DNA of 64,000 nucleotides from Anisodus tanguticus (taxonomy: Eukaryota > Streptophyta > Magnoliopsida > Solanales > Solanaceae), in assembly GCA_034509755.1 (NCBI GenBank), contig CM067541.1, positions 17,720,001-17,784,000 on the forward strand. The letters run 5' to 3'. A program made the translations under genes and the position numbers. Shown in pieces: positions 1 through 11,910 of the stretch. How positions within the stretch are numbered: the stretch's first letter is position 1; every line of letters starts with the position of its first letter. The notes below the pieces were generated by a model that was not told the DNA's origin, ran no database searches, and was given only the letters and a program-made list of their open reading frames with translations.

Positions 1-541
1 GGTGGAGCTACCAAACTTGGCTAACAACGTGCCCACTTAATTAGCAAAGAACAATGTACCTACTTTAATCTTAGAAGTGAAATTTGATGTGCTATACAAA
101 GGTGTCGGATGGTCTTCTTAATGGACCACGACTTGCCACCTAATTAACCATATTAGCTTAGTCATTTAGGTTGTTAACACGTAGAGATTCCTCACTTACT
201 ATTGTCTCCCCTTAAAATTAATCCCACAATTAATTAATTACACACACAATTAATTTCGTAATCCAATTCACTTAAATCTTGATGACTTATAAAACCTTCA
301 TGTACTCAATGTCATAATTTTGTGATATGACACTAGTCCATAACCTCCTTTGCGCATACCAAATTTATTTTCGATTCCCGTCGTCACACTTGTTACGTTC
401 AAAATTATTTCGGGGTCCTATATTTTTATATACTAATCTCTTTATTAGCATACGTAAATATAACATAAATTCCCCGAGGCTCAGGTCTACTTGCATACGT
501 TTAGGTGCTCAAACCATTGCCTGAAATTACGGGATGTTACA
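1..541 (-). mobile_element. Probable Ty3/gypsy LTR, cut by window start
   Basis: Read on the minus strand, the segment starts at 541 with TGTAACATCCCG, a start I associate with plant Ty3/gypsy (chromovirus-like) LTRs. It runs to the window edge without any coding sequence. The opposite LTR end, the primer-binding site and any target duplication lie outside the window, so this could also be a solo LTR. Assignment rests on the terminal motif and the general look of the sequence only. Confidence 0.42.
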
Positions 542-1671
542 CTTAACTTATCACTATTGCTCTTGGATGTTCCTTTGTCTATTGAAAATGGCATCTTTAT
601 TGTAACCAAGGTTTTGTTTCATTTTTACCTTCCAACACCTGCATAAAATAAATTAAGCTCAAATAAGTAACAAGTACAATCTAAACCTTTACATCTATCA
701 CACATTATATCAATTAATTTCTGTATTGAATACTAAAGGTAAAGCTTTTTTTAAGTATACATGACATTATTATTATAGTATAAAAGAGGTGCAGGTTACA
801 TACTGAATACTTCATTAAAAGAATTGAACAAATGGTATATACCAGATAAGCACTTCTAGGGGGAGAAGTTGAAGGTTGTTTTTTGTGTCATTGTATCGAG
901 ATAGTAAGATTCCTGTAACAATAAAATTTATCTAGATACTTGCATTTACTGCCTGATAAGTACTTTGAACATGATTACTCCAACCCTGAAAAGTGGGGTA
1001 AAGAGAACTATCAAAAGAGAGAAGACATATGTATATGTAAGCTGGGGAAGCATTTTATTCTTCCAAGGTATCCCACTAAACAGAAACATGATACATGTTA
1101 ATACTTCTCAATGACTTGAAATGGGACAAATAGAAATCTGCAAAAACCATTTATAAACTCAAAAGTTGTAAAAGGAGAGCGGACATATTAGTTGCAAAAA
1201 ATAAAATGGGGATCTATGAACGATCTGGATCTAAGCCATACTAAACTCACTTTCGATATTGCATGCTATTATTGCACTCAACAGAAAATAAAATTTTCTT
1301 TAAATGATAAAAATATTGAGTTGATTTCTATATAAAAAAAAAGTTGTTTTCTCTTCTATGGTATACTAATAAGTATAAACCATAAATGCATACTTTCACA
1401 GTATGACGGTATCGTTAACATCTCTCTCTATATATCTATAACACTTCAGTGATCAAAGTTATTTGCTGGTGTTACCAGGAACGTTTTGCTAGCCACAATA
1501 GTTGTGAATCCTCATTTTCCTCGCACTTCAATTTCACCTTATTTTCAAAGACCACAATTTATATATTAGATCTGGAAATACTGATTCTAATGTGAATAAT
1601 GAACAATGCTTTTCAATGATAACTAAGTAATTTGCGCATGCAAAAGAAAAGTAAGAACCCTAAGTAATAAT
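542..1671. other. Gene-less AT-rich stretch
   Basis: I see no long open frame, splice-bounded exon, tRNA or clear terminal repeat here. Homopolymer and TA-rich runs are scattered (for example around 1340 and 1430). It could be old intergenic DNA or decayed transposon sequence. Confidence 0.5.
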
Positions 1672-3216
1672 TGTAGGGTTTTGTAGGGTACAAAGCATAT
1701 AAGCAAGGCACAACGAAAGTTTAAAATTTTGTTTTTTACTTACCCCAACAATAATTTCTGGTATGATTATACAACAATGAAACTTGTAACATAAAAACAT
1801 TTACTTACAAGTTATGATAATCTGGAATCTTTATCAACTGTGAGGTGCACACGCGGTTGCCCTTTCGATTGCAAGCTTCAAGCTTCAATGTACTCCTCCT
1901 TCGGAAAGCTAGGAAATCCGGCAGATGTTCGAGAGTATTTGATTCTAAGTCTCCAAGGCTTAGAATGTCTTCAGAAAATTGGTATTGAATAATGAGGTGA
2001 ATGCCTCTATTTATAGTTGAAAATTAGGTCAAAACCGGATTAGGGTTTGACCTTGGGCCTGACCCAAAAATCGAGGCACAGGCGCCGCGGACCTAGGGTA
2101 TGAGCGTCGCGATGCTTGGCATAAGCCTACACTGCGCCACGGCCCTCGACTTCATTTTCGTGCATTCTTAATTAAATCCAAAATCCAATTTTGACTTAAT
2201 TAAAACAATCATTATTCATTTAAATATCTCGATTCCAAATCGAACATTTAATTACTCTATCAATACATCCTTAGATCGAAACGGACAACCGACATAGTGT
2301 GACCCTACATGCCTTCTCATATCGACATTAATCAAATTAAGGTATACATGGAACTCCTAGACGGCGCCGGAAGACGAACTCAATATGTGAAGTACATTTA
2401 CGCGAATCCAGTAAACTTAACCTTTATGTGGTAAGATAAAATCCTTTCATTCACGACACACCCGATCAAGCTTAGGATTTGTCAAGTGTCTATCTAAATG
2501 GCTTAATCATTGTATCTCATCTATATTAGTTGACGACTAGACCATATTCTAAATATGTCTATTGCGTTGGCCAACGACTTAGTCAACCTAATATCACTGA
2601 GAATCCGAGTGTTCTCTCGAATATACATTCGAGGAATGAATCATAATCTTGGCTCAACTACCACCTTCAATCCACATCGTAATGTACCCAATACAAGCCG
2701 TATCTCAACCTACAAGGCATTTGAGCTTAGGACGGGATCAAAGTACATTACTTTGTAGATAAGACGCGTATTGACCTCAAGTCTAAGGACTTCTATCTCC
2801 CACACGCTGATCATACGTTAGACAAGTATAACAAACAGTATATCAGCAGGGTATACCAATACTTCCAAAGTATCCATGTGTCCATCACGAGTAACCATTA
2901 CTCGTAGCTGGTGAGACATACTACATTCTCTAAGAATGCATACCACATGTCGACTTATCACATATCATCGATATCCCATTCTCGATGATCATTAGTCGAG
3001 GCTATTTTAAAAGTTACGCTCTATCATAAAATATCTCACTCTATTAATGACAACGTAAGCTCAAGGGATGCACATTAATGAATAATTACAAACAATCAAA
3101 TAATAATTCAATAATTGCAAATGCCAAAATATTAATCTCCATTAATAATAATATGAATGTGTATAAAGTACATTTGTCCTAATACATATTGTCTCTAGGA
3201 CATAAATATACTTTCA
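1672..3216 (-). repeat. LTR-like repeat, copy 1 (probable solo LTR)
   Basis: About 1.55 kb, almost the same as 15822-17408 in the same orientation. On the minus strand it begins TGAAAGTATATT and ends CCCTACA, i.e. TG...CA ends. A TATA-box-like TATAAATAG on the minus strand lies near 2007-2017, which fits a U3-R boundary with U3 at the high-coordinate side. There is no primer-binding site or polypurine tract next to either end, so this looks like a solo LTR and not half of an element with copy 2. The flanking 5-mers are ATAAT and ATAAC, a 4/5 match only. A 67-codon plus-strand frame at 2555-2758 occurs with identical translation in copy 2, but it has no known family and is antisense to the LTR. 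Confidence 0.66.
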
Positions 3217-3388
3217 ATAACAGTGTCCAATTATCAAGACTTCTCCACCATGGTAGAATTGAGTTTTACTAAAGCGCGCACACGCACTGTAATGCTTGTA
3301 TCTGTAAGTTTCTTTGTTTTCAAAAATCCATCAAAACCTTGATAAGAAAGTAAGTGAGATCCAAATTAATCAGACATAAAAGAAGTCT

Positions 3389-3559
3389 TGACTACAGATA
3401 GTGAATAAATAAATATTCTTCATATATTTTGTAATTATTATTCTAATGTAATTAGGTAAAGGAGATATTCTTATACAATTAGGTTTGTAATTGTAAACAT
3501 CTATATATATATTGCATAAATGAGAAGCATCCAACCAAGGAGAATTACACTATTCTACA
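3389..3559 (+). repeat. Copia-A 5' LTR
   Basis: Short LTR of about 170 bp ending in CTACA just before the primer-binding site. It is matched by 7833-7968 through the ATAAATAAATATTCTTCATATA block, the TAATTATTATTCTAATGTAATTAGG block and TTGCATAAATGAGAAGC. The 5' boundary (TG at 3389) is less certain than the 3' boundary. Confidence 0.7.
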
Positions 3560-3710
3560 TGATATCAGAAGTCAAACCCTCCCTGCCCTAAATTTATACT
3601 CGGCCGCTACCCCATCTCTTTTCTTATTTTCCGGCGGCAAACCCCCCTCCCACAAACCCTAAAAACATTACGTCGTCACCCACCTCTCCTTCATTGCTTC
3701 CGGCGGCCAC

Positions 3711-4440
3711 ATGGCTTCTCCCACTTCCTCATTCTCCACCTACGACATCACACATCCTCCTCCTCCTCACCTACTAACACCTTTCATCTGGCCTTTGCCG
3801 TAACGAATATCAAAAACTTTATTCCTCTAGTTCTTGATTAAGAGGATGGACAATACTCATCGCGGGTCGAATTATTTCAAATACATGCTTGTGGCTACAC
3901 CGTCCTTGATCACATCGATGCCACCAAATCCCGTCCACCCGACGTCGACAATCCGATGTGGAAGCGGCTCGATGCTATCATCAAACAATGTATATATGAC
4001 ACCATATCCAATGATCTACTTCATACTATTATGAAGACAGGTGCCTCGGCTTACGAATTATGGACACGGCTAGAGAAAATCTTTCCAGATAACAAACATA
4101 GAACAATTCACCAACACTCATCTTAAGAACTTTGCCAACATGCCAGACTATTGTAAACAACTAAAATTGTTTACCGATCAATTGTCTAATATTGGCACTC
4201 CAATTTTTGAAACAAATATGATTTTACAACTTATCAATGGTTTGTCGAAAGGCTAGTACGATACATTTGCGATGATGATCTAACAAGCTGATCCCCTCCC
4301 TAGCTTCAACAAGGCCCGGTCACAATTGTTGTTGGAGGAGACTAGACGAGCCAAACAGGACGAGCACACTCAACAGGCATTGACTATTGTCGTAACGCCA
4401 ACACACCCGCCGGTCCTCCGCAACCTACAGACCATCAATC
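3711..4440 (+). pseudogene. Copia-A gag remnant
   Basis: Gag-like region starting at an ATG at 3711 and continuing through several frame changes to about 4440. Pieces such as FANMPDYCKQLKLFTDQLSNIG and GLSKG (about 4130-4250) match the capsid domain (UBN2-type) of copia gag. In-frame stops and shifts break it, and no clear CCHC zinc knuckle is left. It would have formed the virus-like particle in an intact element. Confidence 0.68.
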
Positions 4441-4596
4441 TTAATGTGGTGGTCGAGGAGGCAGAAGGGGATGCGGTCGGGAAAGAAAGGTGGCGGTAAG
4501 GCCCACTTCTCCACGTCCGAGCAAGCAGTAGGCTTATGGCCCCATGACCCCTGTCAATCTGAGTCAGGCTTACAACACTATGAATCACCAGTAGCC

Positions 4597-5890
4597 CGAC
4601 GACGCATGGTATATGGATACATGTGCCACATCTTACCTCACTCGTGACTCTGGTAATCTCCATCACCTATTCAATTTGAACAATCCTCAATTTATTTTGG
4701 TCGGTAATGACAATCACATTCCAATTCAAGTCTATGGCACCACTCAAACACAACCACCTCACCCACCATTTACCCTAAAAATGTCCTATATGCTCCTAAC
4801 ATCATTAAAAACTTAATCTCTGTTAGGAAGTTTGCTAGTGACAACTCCGTATCTATTGAGTTTGACCCTTTTGGTTTTTCTATAAAGGACCTACGTACGG
4901 GGACAACTCTTACGAGATGCAATAGCGTGGGGGACCTATATCATTTCTCATCCAATTCCGCTGCAAGTGTCAATCCACCAACCTCTCTAGCTGACATCTC
5001 TCCATCCACTTGGCAAAATAGACTCGGACACCCGGGAGAACCAGTTTTTAATTTTCTTAGAAGTCAAAATTTCATTCAATGTAATAACGACAAATTTACC
5101 CCCGCTTGCTACTTTTGTCCTTTAGGAAAGCATGTTAGACTTCCTTTTCAATCTTCATTAAGTGTAATGTTTTCTCCTTTTGATATTATACATGCAGATT
5201 TATGAACATCTCCTATTACAAGCAAACTGGGTCACAAATATTATTTGGTGTTTTTGGATGATTTCTGTCACTTTCTTTGGATTTATCCTCTACAATATAA
5301 GTCCCAAGTTTACACAATCTTTTTTGAATTTTAAGCATATGTTAAAACCCAATTTGAAAATACCATCAAAACTTTTCAATATGATAACTGTCGTGAGTTT
5401 GACAACCTTCCCTTTTATAAATTTTGTGCGGACCACGGCATGGTGTTTCGATTTTCTTTTCCCGTACCTCTCCTCAAAATGGTAAAGCCGAAATAATCCT
5501 ACGCACCATCAACAATAATATCCACACTATGCTCTTTCATGCTTTCATTCCCCATTCTTTTTGGGTGTACGCCTTACACATAGTGGCATACCTCCTTAAT
5601 ATATTATCGACACTAACACTTCAAAATAAAATTTCAACCGAAATTCTCTTCCATCGAATCCCCTCTTATGATCACCTTCGGATTTTTGGATGTCTTTGCT
5701 ACCTGAATCTCGCCTACACAACCCATCACAAATTAGAACTACCCCTTCTATTTTCTTAGGTTTCCCGTCAAACCATAGGGGGTACTTATGCTGTGATTTT
5801 TCCATAAATAAAATCCTAGTCTCTCACCATGTCACATTCGAGGAGAACATTTTCCCATTTGCAAACATCCAAAAATTTCAAAGTCCCTGA
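4597..5890 (+). pseudogene. Copia-A protease-integrase remnant
   Basis: The protease region reads WYMDTCATSYLT near 4609, where the catalytic triplet should be DTG; the Gly is replaced by Cys. The GAG-pre-integrase zinc region follows (RLGHPG at about 5020, CYFCPLGK at about 5110). Integrase core pieces (FDIIHADL at about 5180, SPQNGKAE at about 5470) lie in different frames. The C-terminal FLGFPSNHRGY motif is at about 5755. At least three frameshifts separate these parts, so no functional product is expected. Confidence 0.78.
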
Positions 5891-6289
5891 TTACGGATTC
5901 CTTGACGATACAGATATATCCCCTCTCATTAGAAATGCCATACATCGTGCCACCCATCTCGTCCCATCACTTCCCCAACCCACTACCCCACCATCGACTA
6001 TCTCCCAGCCCCCGATGACTACCCCTCATCCCGCCACTGCCCCAACCCAATGCCCCACCGTCGACTACCCCCCATCATTCATCGACTGCCTCATCCAATG
6101 TCGTCGACCACCCATCGTAATTAGTCACTACCCCACCTCAATGAGTCACGAAAAATACCATGTCCCAAACCACTCCACTGCCCGTGACCCAAACAGTCCA
6201 GCTTCTGACCCACCGTATGGAAACCCATGCCCATCACGGGATTTTCAAACCAAAAGTCCATTTTAACCTCTCCACTCAGACTATCTCAC

Positions 6290-7805
6290 ATATACCTAAA
6301 AATCTAAACTTAGCCAAGCTTGACCCGAATTGGAATGCGGCCATGCGTGAGGAATTTAATGCGTTCACTACACAGCGCACTTGGGATCTTGTCCTGAGAC
6401 CAGAGGGGGTAAATGTGATTCATTACATGTGGCTATATCGTCACAAATTCAGAGATAGTGGTGAGCTTGAATTCCATAAGGCGAGACTTGTGGCAACTGG
6501 CACGGGGCAACAAGATGGAGTTAATTATGGTGAGACCTTCAGTCCAGTGGTTAAACCAACCACCATTCGCATTGTTTTGAGCATAGCTATGGGAAATAGC
6601 TGGCCGATTCATCAATTTGATGTGAAAAATGCGTTCTTACATGTGGATTTGACATAAACCGTACATATGCATCAACCGCCTGGCTTTGTGCATCAAAGGC
6701 TCCCCAGTATGTCTGTCATCTTCGAAAATCACTCTATGGCTTGAAACAAGCCCCCAGAGCTTGGTTTGAGCGATTTGCCACTTTCATCATGCAAATCGGG
6801 TTCGTGTGCAGCAAAAGTGATAATTCACTTTTTATTTTTCATCGAGGTAATGACACTGCATACCTTTTGCTCTATATGTATGATATTGTTCTGATTGCCT
6901 CGTCTGATGTGTTGAAACACGAGATCATTACTCTGCTCAAATATGAATTTGCTATGACAGACTTGGGTAAGTTGAGTTATTTTTTGGGGATTTCAGTGAC
7001 CAGATCTGAAAATACAATGTTTTTGTGTCAGCATAAGTATGCCGAATAAATTGTTTACAGGGCTAAAATGGCAAACTGCAAGATCATGCCCACTCCAGTT
7101 GACTCGAAGTCGAAACTCAGTATCGATGATAGGAATCTGATGCTCGATCCATCCCTTTATATGAGTCTTGCTGGTGCACTTCAGTAACTTACTTTCACTA
7201 GGCCCGATATTGCATATGTCGTTCAACATGTGTGTTTGTTCATGCATGCTCCCAGGGAGCCTCATTTTACCGCTCTTAAACATATCATTCGGTACGTTAA
7301 GGATACTCTTGACTACAGATTACATCTTTATCCATCTGCACCGATCAGACTGATATCGTATACGAACGCCGATTGGGGCGGCTGTCCGGACACACGTCGA
7401 TCTACTTCCAGCTACTATATATTGTTTGGTGATAATCTCATCTCGTGGTCTGCCAAACGGTAAGCCACACTTTCCCGTTCGAGTGCAGAAATAGAATATA
7501 GAGGCGTTGCAAACATTGTTGTCGAGATCTGCTGGCTCAGAAACCTTCTTCTAGAGCTTCATTTTCCCTTACGTAAGGCATCTCTTGTCTACTGTGATAA
7601 CATATCTGTTGTTTACTTGTCTTATAACCCAGTTCAACATCAACGAACTAAACATATTGAGATGGATATTCATTTTGTTCGTGAGAAAGTTGCCATGGGC
7701 CATGTTCAGGTGTTACATGTTCCTTTTCCTATCAGTACGGAGATATATTTACTAAGGGACTTCCTCGGCAGCTGTTCATTGACTTCAGATCCAATCTGAG
7801 CGTCC
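6290..7805 (+). pseudogene. Copia-A reverse transcriptase-RNase H remnant
   Basis: RT begins around PNWNAAMREEFNAF (about 6330) and includes GETFSPVVKP, HQFDVKNAFLH and LYGLKQAPRAW in more than one frame. A stop (TAA) falls right after the DVKNAFLH block at about 6655. The catalytic YVDD box reads YMYD at about 6883, so a catalytic Asp is lost. RNase H follows (DWGGCPDTRRST at about 7370, RTKHIEMDIHFVREK at about 7645). The region ends a few bases before the polypurine tract. Confidence 0.85.
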
Positions 7806-7832
7806 GGCCTCCTCCCGCTCCAACTGAGGGGG

Positions 7833-7968
7833 TGTTATAGAGAATAAATAAATATTCTTCATATATTCATAATTATTATTCTAATGTAATTAGGTAAAGT
7901 AGAGATCCTTATACAATTAGATTTGTAATTGTAAACACTTATATATATTGCATAAATGAGAAGCCTCA
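7833..7968 (+). repeat. Copia-A 3' LTR, truncated
   Basis: Starts TGTTATAGAG right after the GAGGGGG polypurine tract and matches the 5' LTR up to AAATGAGAAGC. The last ~25 bp present in the 5' LTR are missing; the sequence switches to the TRIM element at 7969. Confidence 0.72.
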
Positions 7969-8225
7969 TGTAAAGAATGGATTTTGAGTCTACCTCAACC
8001 CCAAAAGCTAGCTTGTAGGGTGAGGATTGTCCAAGTCCATATAAGGAGTCCATGTTCTCATTCCATATCCGATGTGGGACTCTTAACACTCCCCTGCACA
8101 CCCAGACCTTGTTAACTGGAGCGTGGATAATATAATTTGGGGGCCCAACATCGATGAACAAATAATTGTAATGAGTCTGGCTCTGATATCATGTAAAGAA
8201 TGGATCTTGGGCCTAACTCAACCCA
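7969..8225 (-). mobile_element. Miniature LTR element (TRIM), right LTR truncated
   Basis: On the minus strand the 3' LTR is 8088 to 7969 (120 bp), starting TGTTAAGAGTCCCACATC and ending CATTCTTTACA. The internal part is only ~100 bp (8089-8191). It has a primer-binding site TGATATCAGAGCCAG next to the 5' LTR and a GTGCAGGGGAG polypurine tract next to the 3' LTR. The 5' LTR (from 8192 rightward) is cut after about 34 bp. There is no coding capacity, as expected for a TRIM that borrows enzymes from full elements. The GATGTGGGACTCTTAACA text is common in eudicot genomes. Confidence 0.8.
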
Positions 8226-8541
8226 ACCAAACATTGTACCTATATACAAATTAGAGGTCAACTACGGCCTCTACACTAAATTTATAAAGTAGGAGCAAAA
8301 TGATACTTTTTTTGATTTAAGGATATACTAATTGATGTGTCATTAATGATCATATTATTTTGTCTTTTCCGCAAAACACATTTTATCTTTTGGATTAGTG
8401 GCCTTTGAAAAAGAAAACATCACTTATTCGCCTATTTCAAAACAGAATAACTCGGGGAAAAAATTAAGTTAGATGGTAGATCAAGAAAAATCGTCTAGCC
8501 CAAACATATTTTAGATCGAATTCTTGACTGTTCTACTCTAT
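8226..8541. other. Short AT-rich spacer
   Basis: No gene, terminal repeat or RNA gene is seen between the truncated TRIM LTR and the truncated LTR of Copia-B. Confidence 0.5.
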
Positions 8542-9124
8542 TATAGTATAATGAGATGACCCCTCAACTAGCCAACTAATGACCTTCAATAGCCATGTAA
8601 TGACACTTATTGGGGGGTTACATTCAGCCAAATAATGGCTGAATTCATATGCCAAATAATGGAGATTCAATGCTCCAAAACCAGCCCAAAAGTTAGAACT
8701 TTCCATCGCAACATTCTGCCTCCGAAGCGTCGCGACTCTACGAATTAGCGTAGCGGAATCGCGGCTCCAGTGGTTGAACACCCAATTAGCGCCACAACTC
8801 AGCCTGGGAGGCGCCGCGATGCTCCGGCGCATCGGCTCCGACGGGGCTGCGCCGCGAATTTCTGACTCGTTTCATCATACACTTCATACACTTCTTCCTT
8901 CGTTTACCAATGTGGAATACTTATCATTTGGCCAATAACCGTCCATCATTCTATGTCTCAAACGTATTACGTACGTACCAATATCTCTTTCACTAATGAA
9001 ATTTACGATACTTGGCACTACGTGTGCACGTGTGTGGAAATGACGTTTTCGACGTGCGGGGCCCCAATTGTTCGAGTCATAAATAATGGGATAAACTTAA
9101 TTCCACATTAGTAAATTTCCAACA
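8542..9124 (-). repeat. Copia-B 3' LTR, U3 part only
   Basis: Near-identical to 13255-13774, but it stops at the position that corresponds to the TATA box of the other LTR (ACTATAAATTGAGG on the minus strand at about 13250). The R and U5 parts are therefore missing. Its boundary toward the polypurine tract is exact. Confidence 0.8.
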
Positions 9125-9751
9125 ATCCCCTCTTGAAAGAGATTTTGGCGCACTCACAAGGTGCCTATTTCCAGCAATCTTTCAGCGGACAGATGTTGCA
9201 TCTGGATAGGTAGCTTCCACTTTGAACCTTCCATAGTTGAATACCATCGAACTTACTTACTGCGCGGTGAACATGATGTCTTGAACCGTCAGTGTTTAGT
9301 GTAAGCCAAGTCAACGGTACCAACACAACAATTTCCCTTACTCTGTTCTTGTTAATGTTTTGTCCGTTGTGGCCGCGGACACTTCTTGGATTCTTAAGTG
9401 TGTTCATTTGAGGCGGCCTGTCCTCCCACTTAAATAGGTGGTCTCCTACAAGGTATCCTACTATACCCCACTTTACAAGTGTTAGGACCCATTAAAAGTT
9501 TCCCAAAATCTAACCTCAATCGTTGAGGATCATTAAAGGTTTTAGAAACTTAACATTTATGCACACTGCAGATATCACTTAATGTCTATCACGGGAACAT
9601 ATTTGGATTGATGTTTCTTTACAGAAATCACTATCCGAAGTGTTCATGTTCCACCGAAGCGCTCAACTGAACCTTTACAGCTTAGTTTTCCCATTGAACC
9701 TAATTCATGGGATATTCAGTCAGTAAGGTTGGATTACCACCATATTGGTCC

Positions 9752-10714
9752 TTATAGCTTGGGTTTTAAGCCCATTCCCCTAGACAAGCAGAATATCTGA
9801 TCTTTGGGTAAGCCCTTTGTCAGAGGATCCGCTATGTTATCCTTTAATTTTATGTAATCAATGGATATTATACTCGTGGTGATCAGCTGTCTAACGGTCT
9901 TATGTCTCCGTCGAATATGACGAGACTTGCTGTTGTACATAGAACTATGTGCCCTTCCTAGAGCCGACTGACTGTCGCAGTGGATCATTACAAAAGGTAC
10001 GGTATTGTCTTAACAAGGGACATCCTCTAAGAAGTCATGAAGTCACTCAGCTTCTTCTCCTGCTTTGTCTAAAGCGATAAACTCCAATTCCATCGTGGAT
10101 CGAGCGAAGCAAGTTTGCTTAGAGGATTTCCAAGACACAGCCCCACTACCAATTGTAAATATATACCCACTGGTGGACTTGGTGTTCTCTATATCAGATA
10201 TCCAGTTTGCATCACTGTACCCCTCTAGTACATCTGGATATCTCAAATAATGCAACCCGTAAGTTAGCTTGTATTTCAGGTATCGTAGTACCCAATTCAA
10301 AGCCTTCCAATGATCATTACTCGGATTACGGGTAAACCTAGCCAACTTGTTAACAACATAAGCAATATCAGGTTCGGTGCAGTTTGTTATATACATCAAA
10401 CTCCCGAATCACATGTGCATATTGCTCCTGGCATACGGGTGCACCATGATTTTATCAAGCTTTTGATTTCTATCCAGTGGTGACTTCATAGGCGAACTGT
10501 CAAACATCTCAAACTTTCTCAACATATCCTCGATGTAGTGAGACTGAGATAAGAGCAGTCTGTCAAACGTCTTAGAGATCTTTATCCCTAAGATGACATC
10601 TGCGATACCCATATCCTTCATGTCGAAGCATTGTTTCAACATGTTCTTAGTCTCTAGGATTACCCTAGGACTGCTTCCTGTGATTAACATGTAGTTTTGT
10701 CCTTTTCCTTCCAT
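9752..10714 (-). pseudogene. Copia-B RT C-terminus and RNase H, deletion derivative
   Basis: The frame at 10409-10714 begins just after where YVDD should be (MLITGSSPRVI) and continues with FDMKDMGIADVILGIKI. RNase H is in 10043-10399 (GYSDANWISD, STSGYIFT) and 9752-9988 (CDSQSALGRA, RHIRRRHKTVRQLI, DPLTKGLPKD). Compared with full copia pol, roughly the N-terminal two thirds of RT is absent, and the integrase frame runs almost directly into this part. No polymerase activity is possible. Confidence 0.84.
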
Positions 10715-11910
10715 GATTCATATGGAATTTTGTCCTTACCCTTATGTGGGACTCTATTAAAAATCGTAGTAGTTGTAAGGACGGCTTCTCCCCACATATT
10801 TTGGGGAAGACCGAAATTGATGAACAAGGCATTCATCATTTCCTTCAATGTGCGGTTCTTGCATTCAGCAACACCATTTGACTGAGGTGAGTATGGAGCC
10901 GTCGTTTGATGAACAATGCCTGATTCAGCACAATATTCCTCAAATGGCGCTACATATTCTCTCACTCTATCACTACGAATGGATTTCATTCACATGCTTA
11001 GTTGGTTTTCAACTTCTGCTTTGTAGCGTCGGAACGCTTCAAAGGCTTCATCTTTACTTTTCAACAAGTAAAGGTAACAATACCTTGTGCTATCATCAAT
11101 GAATGTCACAAAGTACTTGTCTCCCCCTCTAGTTCGTGAAAACTTAAAATCATATATATTTGTGTGAATAAGTTCTAGAGGAACGGTATTCCTTTCGACG
11201 GATCGAAAATGAAGCTTTGTGAGTTTTGCCTCGACGCACACCTTACACTTATGTTGAGGGTTTACGTTGATAGACGGCAACAACTCCAACTTAACCAACC
11301 TTTGGATGGACTAATAGTTAACATGTCTTAATCTATGATGCCATAAATTAGAGGACTCAAGCAAGTAAGAAGAAGCTTCAATATTATTGCTTAAACGTAT
11401 TACAGACATGGCGTTAACTTTGAAGAGGCCTTCACAGACGAAGCCTCTTCCCACAAAAGTTCCATTTTTGGTGATTACAAACTTATTGGACTCAAATACT
11501 AGCCTAAAACCAGCATTAACCAATAAATGACCTGAAATTAAATTCCTCCTAATCTCAGGGACATGCATCACCTCCTTCAGAGTGAGCTCCTTTGCAGAAG
11601 TCATCTTCAGGACTACCTTTGCTACCCCTAGCACGTCAAAGGAAGCGTTGTTACCTATGAACAGGTTCTTATTTGTAACTGGTGTATATGTGGAGAAGGC
11701 ATCTCTATTGGAACAAATGTGTCTGGTAGCACCCGTGTCCATCCACCATTGCATGAGATTCTCAACAAGGTTTGCTTCAAGCACCACCGCCGAGAACTCC
11801 TCAATCATGTCATCAAGAAGTATACATTTGATGACGTTAGCATGTGCCTTACCTTTGGCCTTGGCCTTCTCTTGTTGCTCAGTCTTGAGCTTGCGGCAAT
11901 CCTTGATCAT
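10684..11910 (-). pseudogene. Copia-B protease and integrase
   Basis: 11311-11910 holds the end of the zinc knuckle, protease (WWMDTGATRHICS near 11750, catalytic DTG kept) and the GAG-pre-integrase segment (LWHHRLRHVNY). After a frame break, 10990-11298 and 10684-10989 hold integrase: HKCKVCVEAK, FIDDSTRYCYLY, and YSPQSNGVAECKNRTL with the catalytic Glu kept. The first catalytic Asp position reads HTNIYD (Asp to Asn). The segment ends at YESWKE, where RT should start but is deleted. Confidence 0.84.

Larger units (their letters stand above)
3389..7968 (+). mobile_element. Decayed Ty1/copia retrotransposon (Copia-A)
   Basis: The order is 5' LTR, primer-binding site, gag, protease, integrase, reverse transcriptase, RNase H, polypurine tract and 3' LTR; integrase before RT is the Ty1/copia order. 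The two LTRs share the AATAAATAAATATTC block and the following AT-rich text. After the 5' LTR comes TGATATCAGAAGTC (3560-3573), close to the TGGTATCAGA site that pairs with initiator tRNA-Met. A CTGAGGGGG polypurine tract precedes the 3' LTR. Every coding region has stops or frameshifts and key motifs are mutated, so it cannot move by itself. The layout resembles Ale/Retrofit-type copia, an uncertain placement. Confidence 0.88.

Noticed and set aside
2555..2758. 67-codon plus-strand frame repeated at 16747-16950
   Set aside because: Not listed as a gene because it lies antisense within an LTR-like repeat, has no known domain, and its identity in both copies follows from repeat identity.
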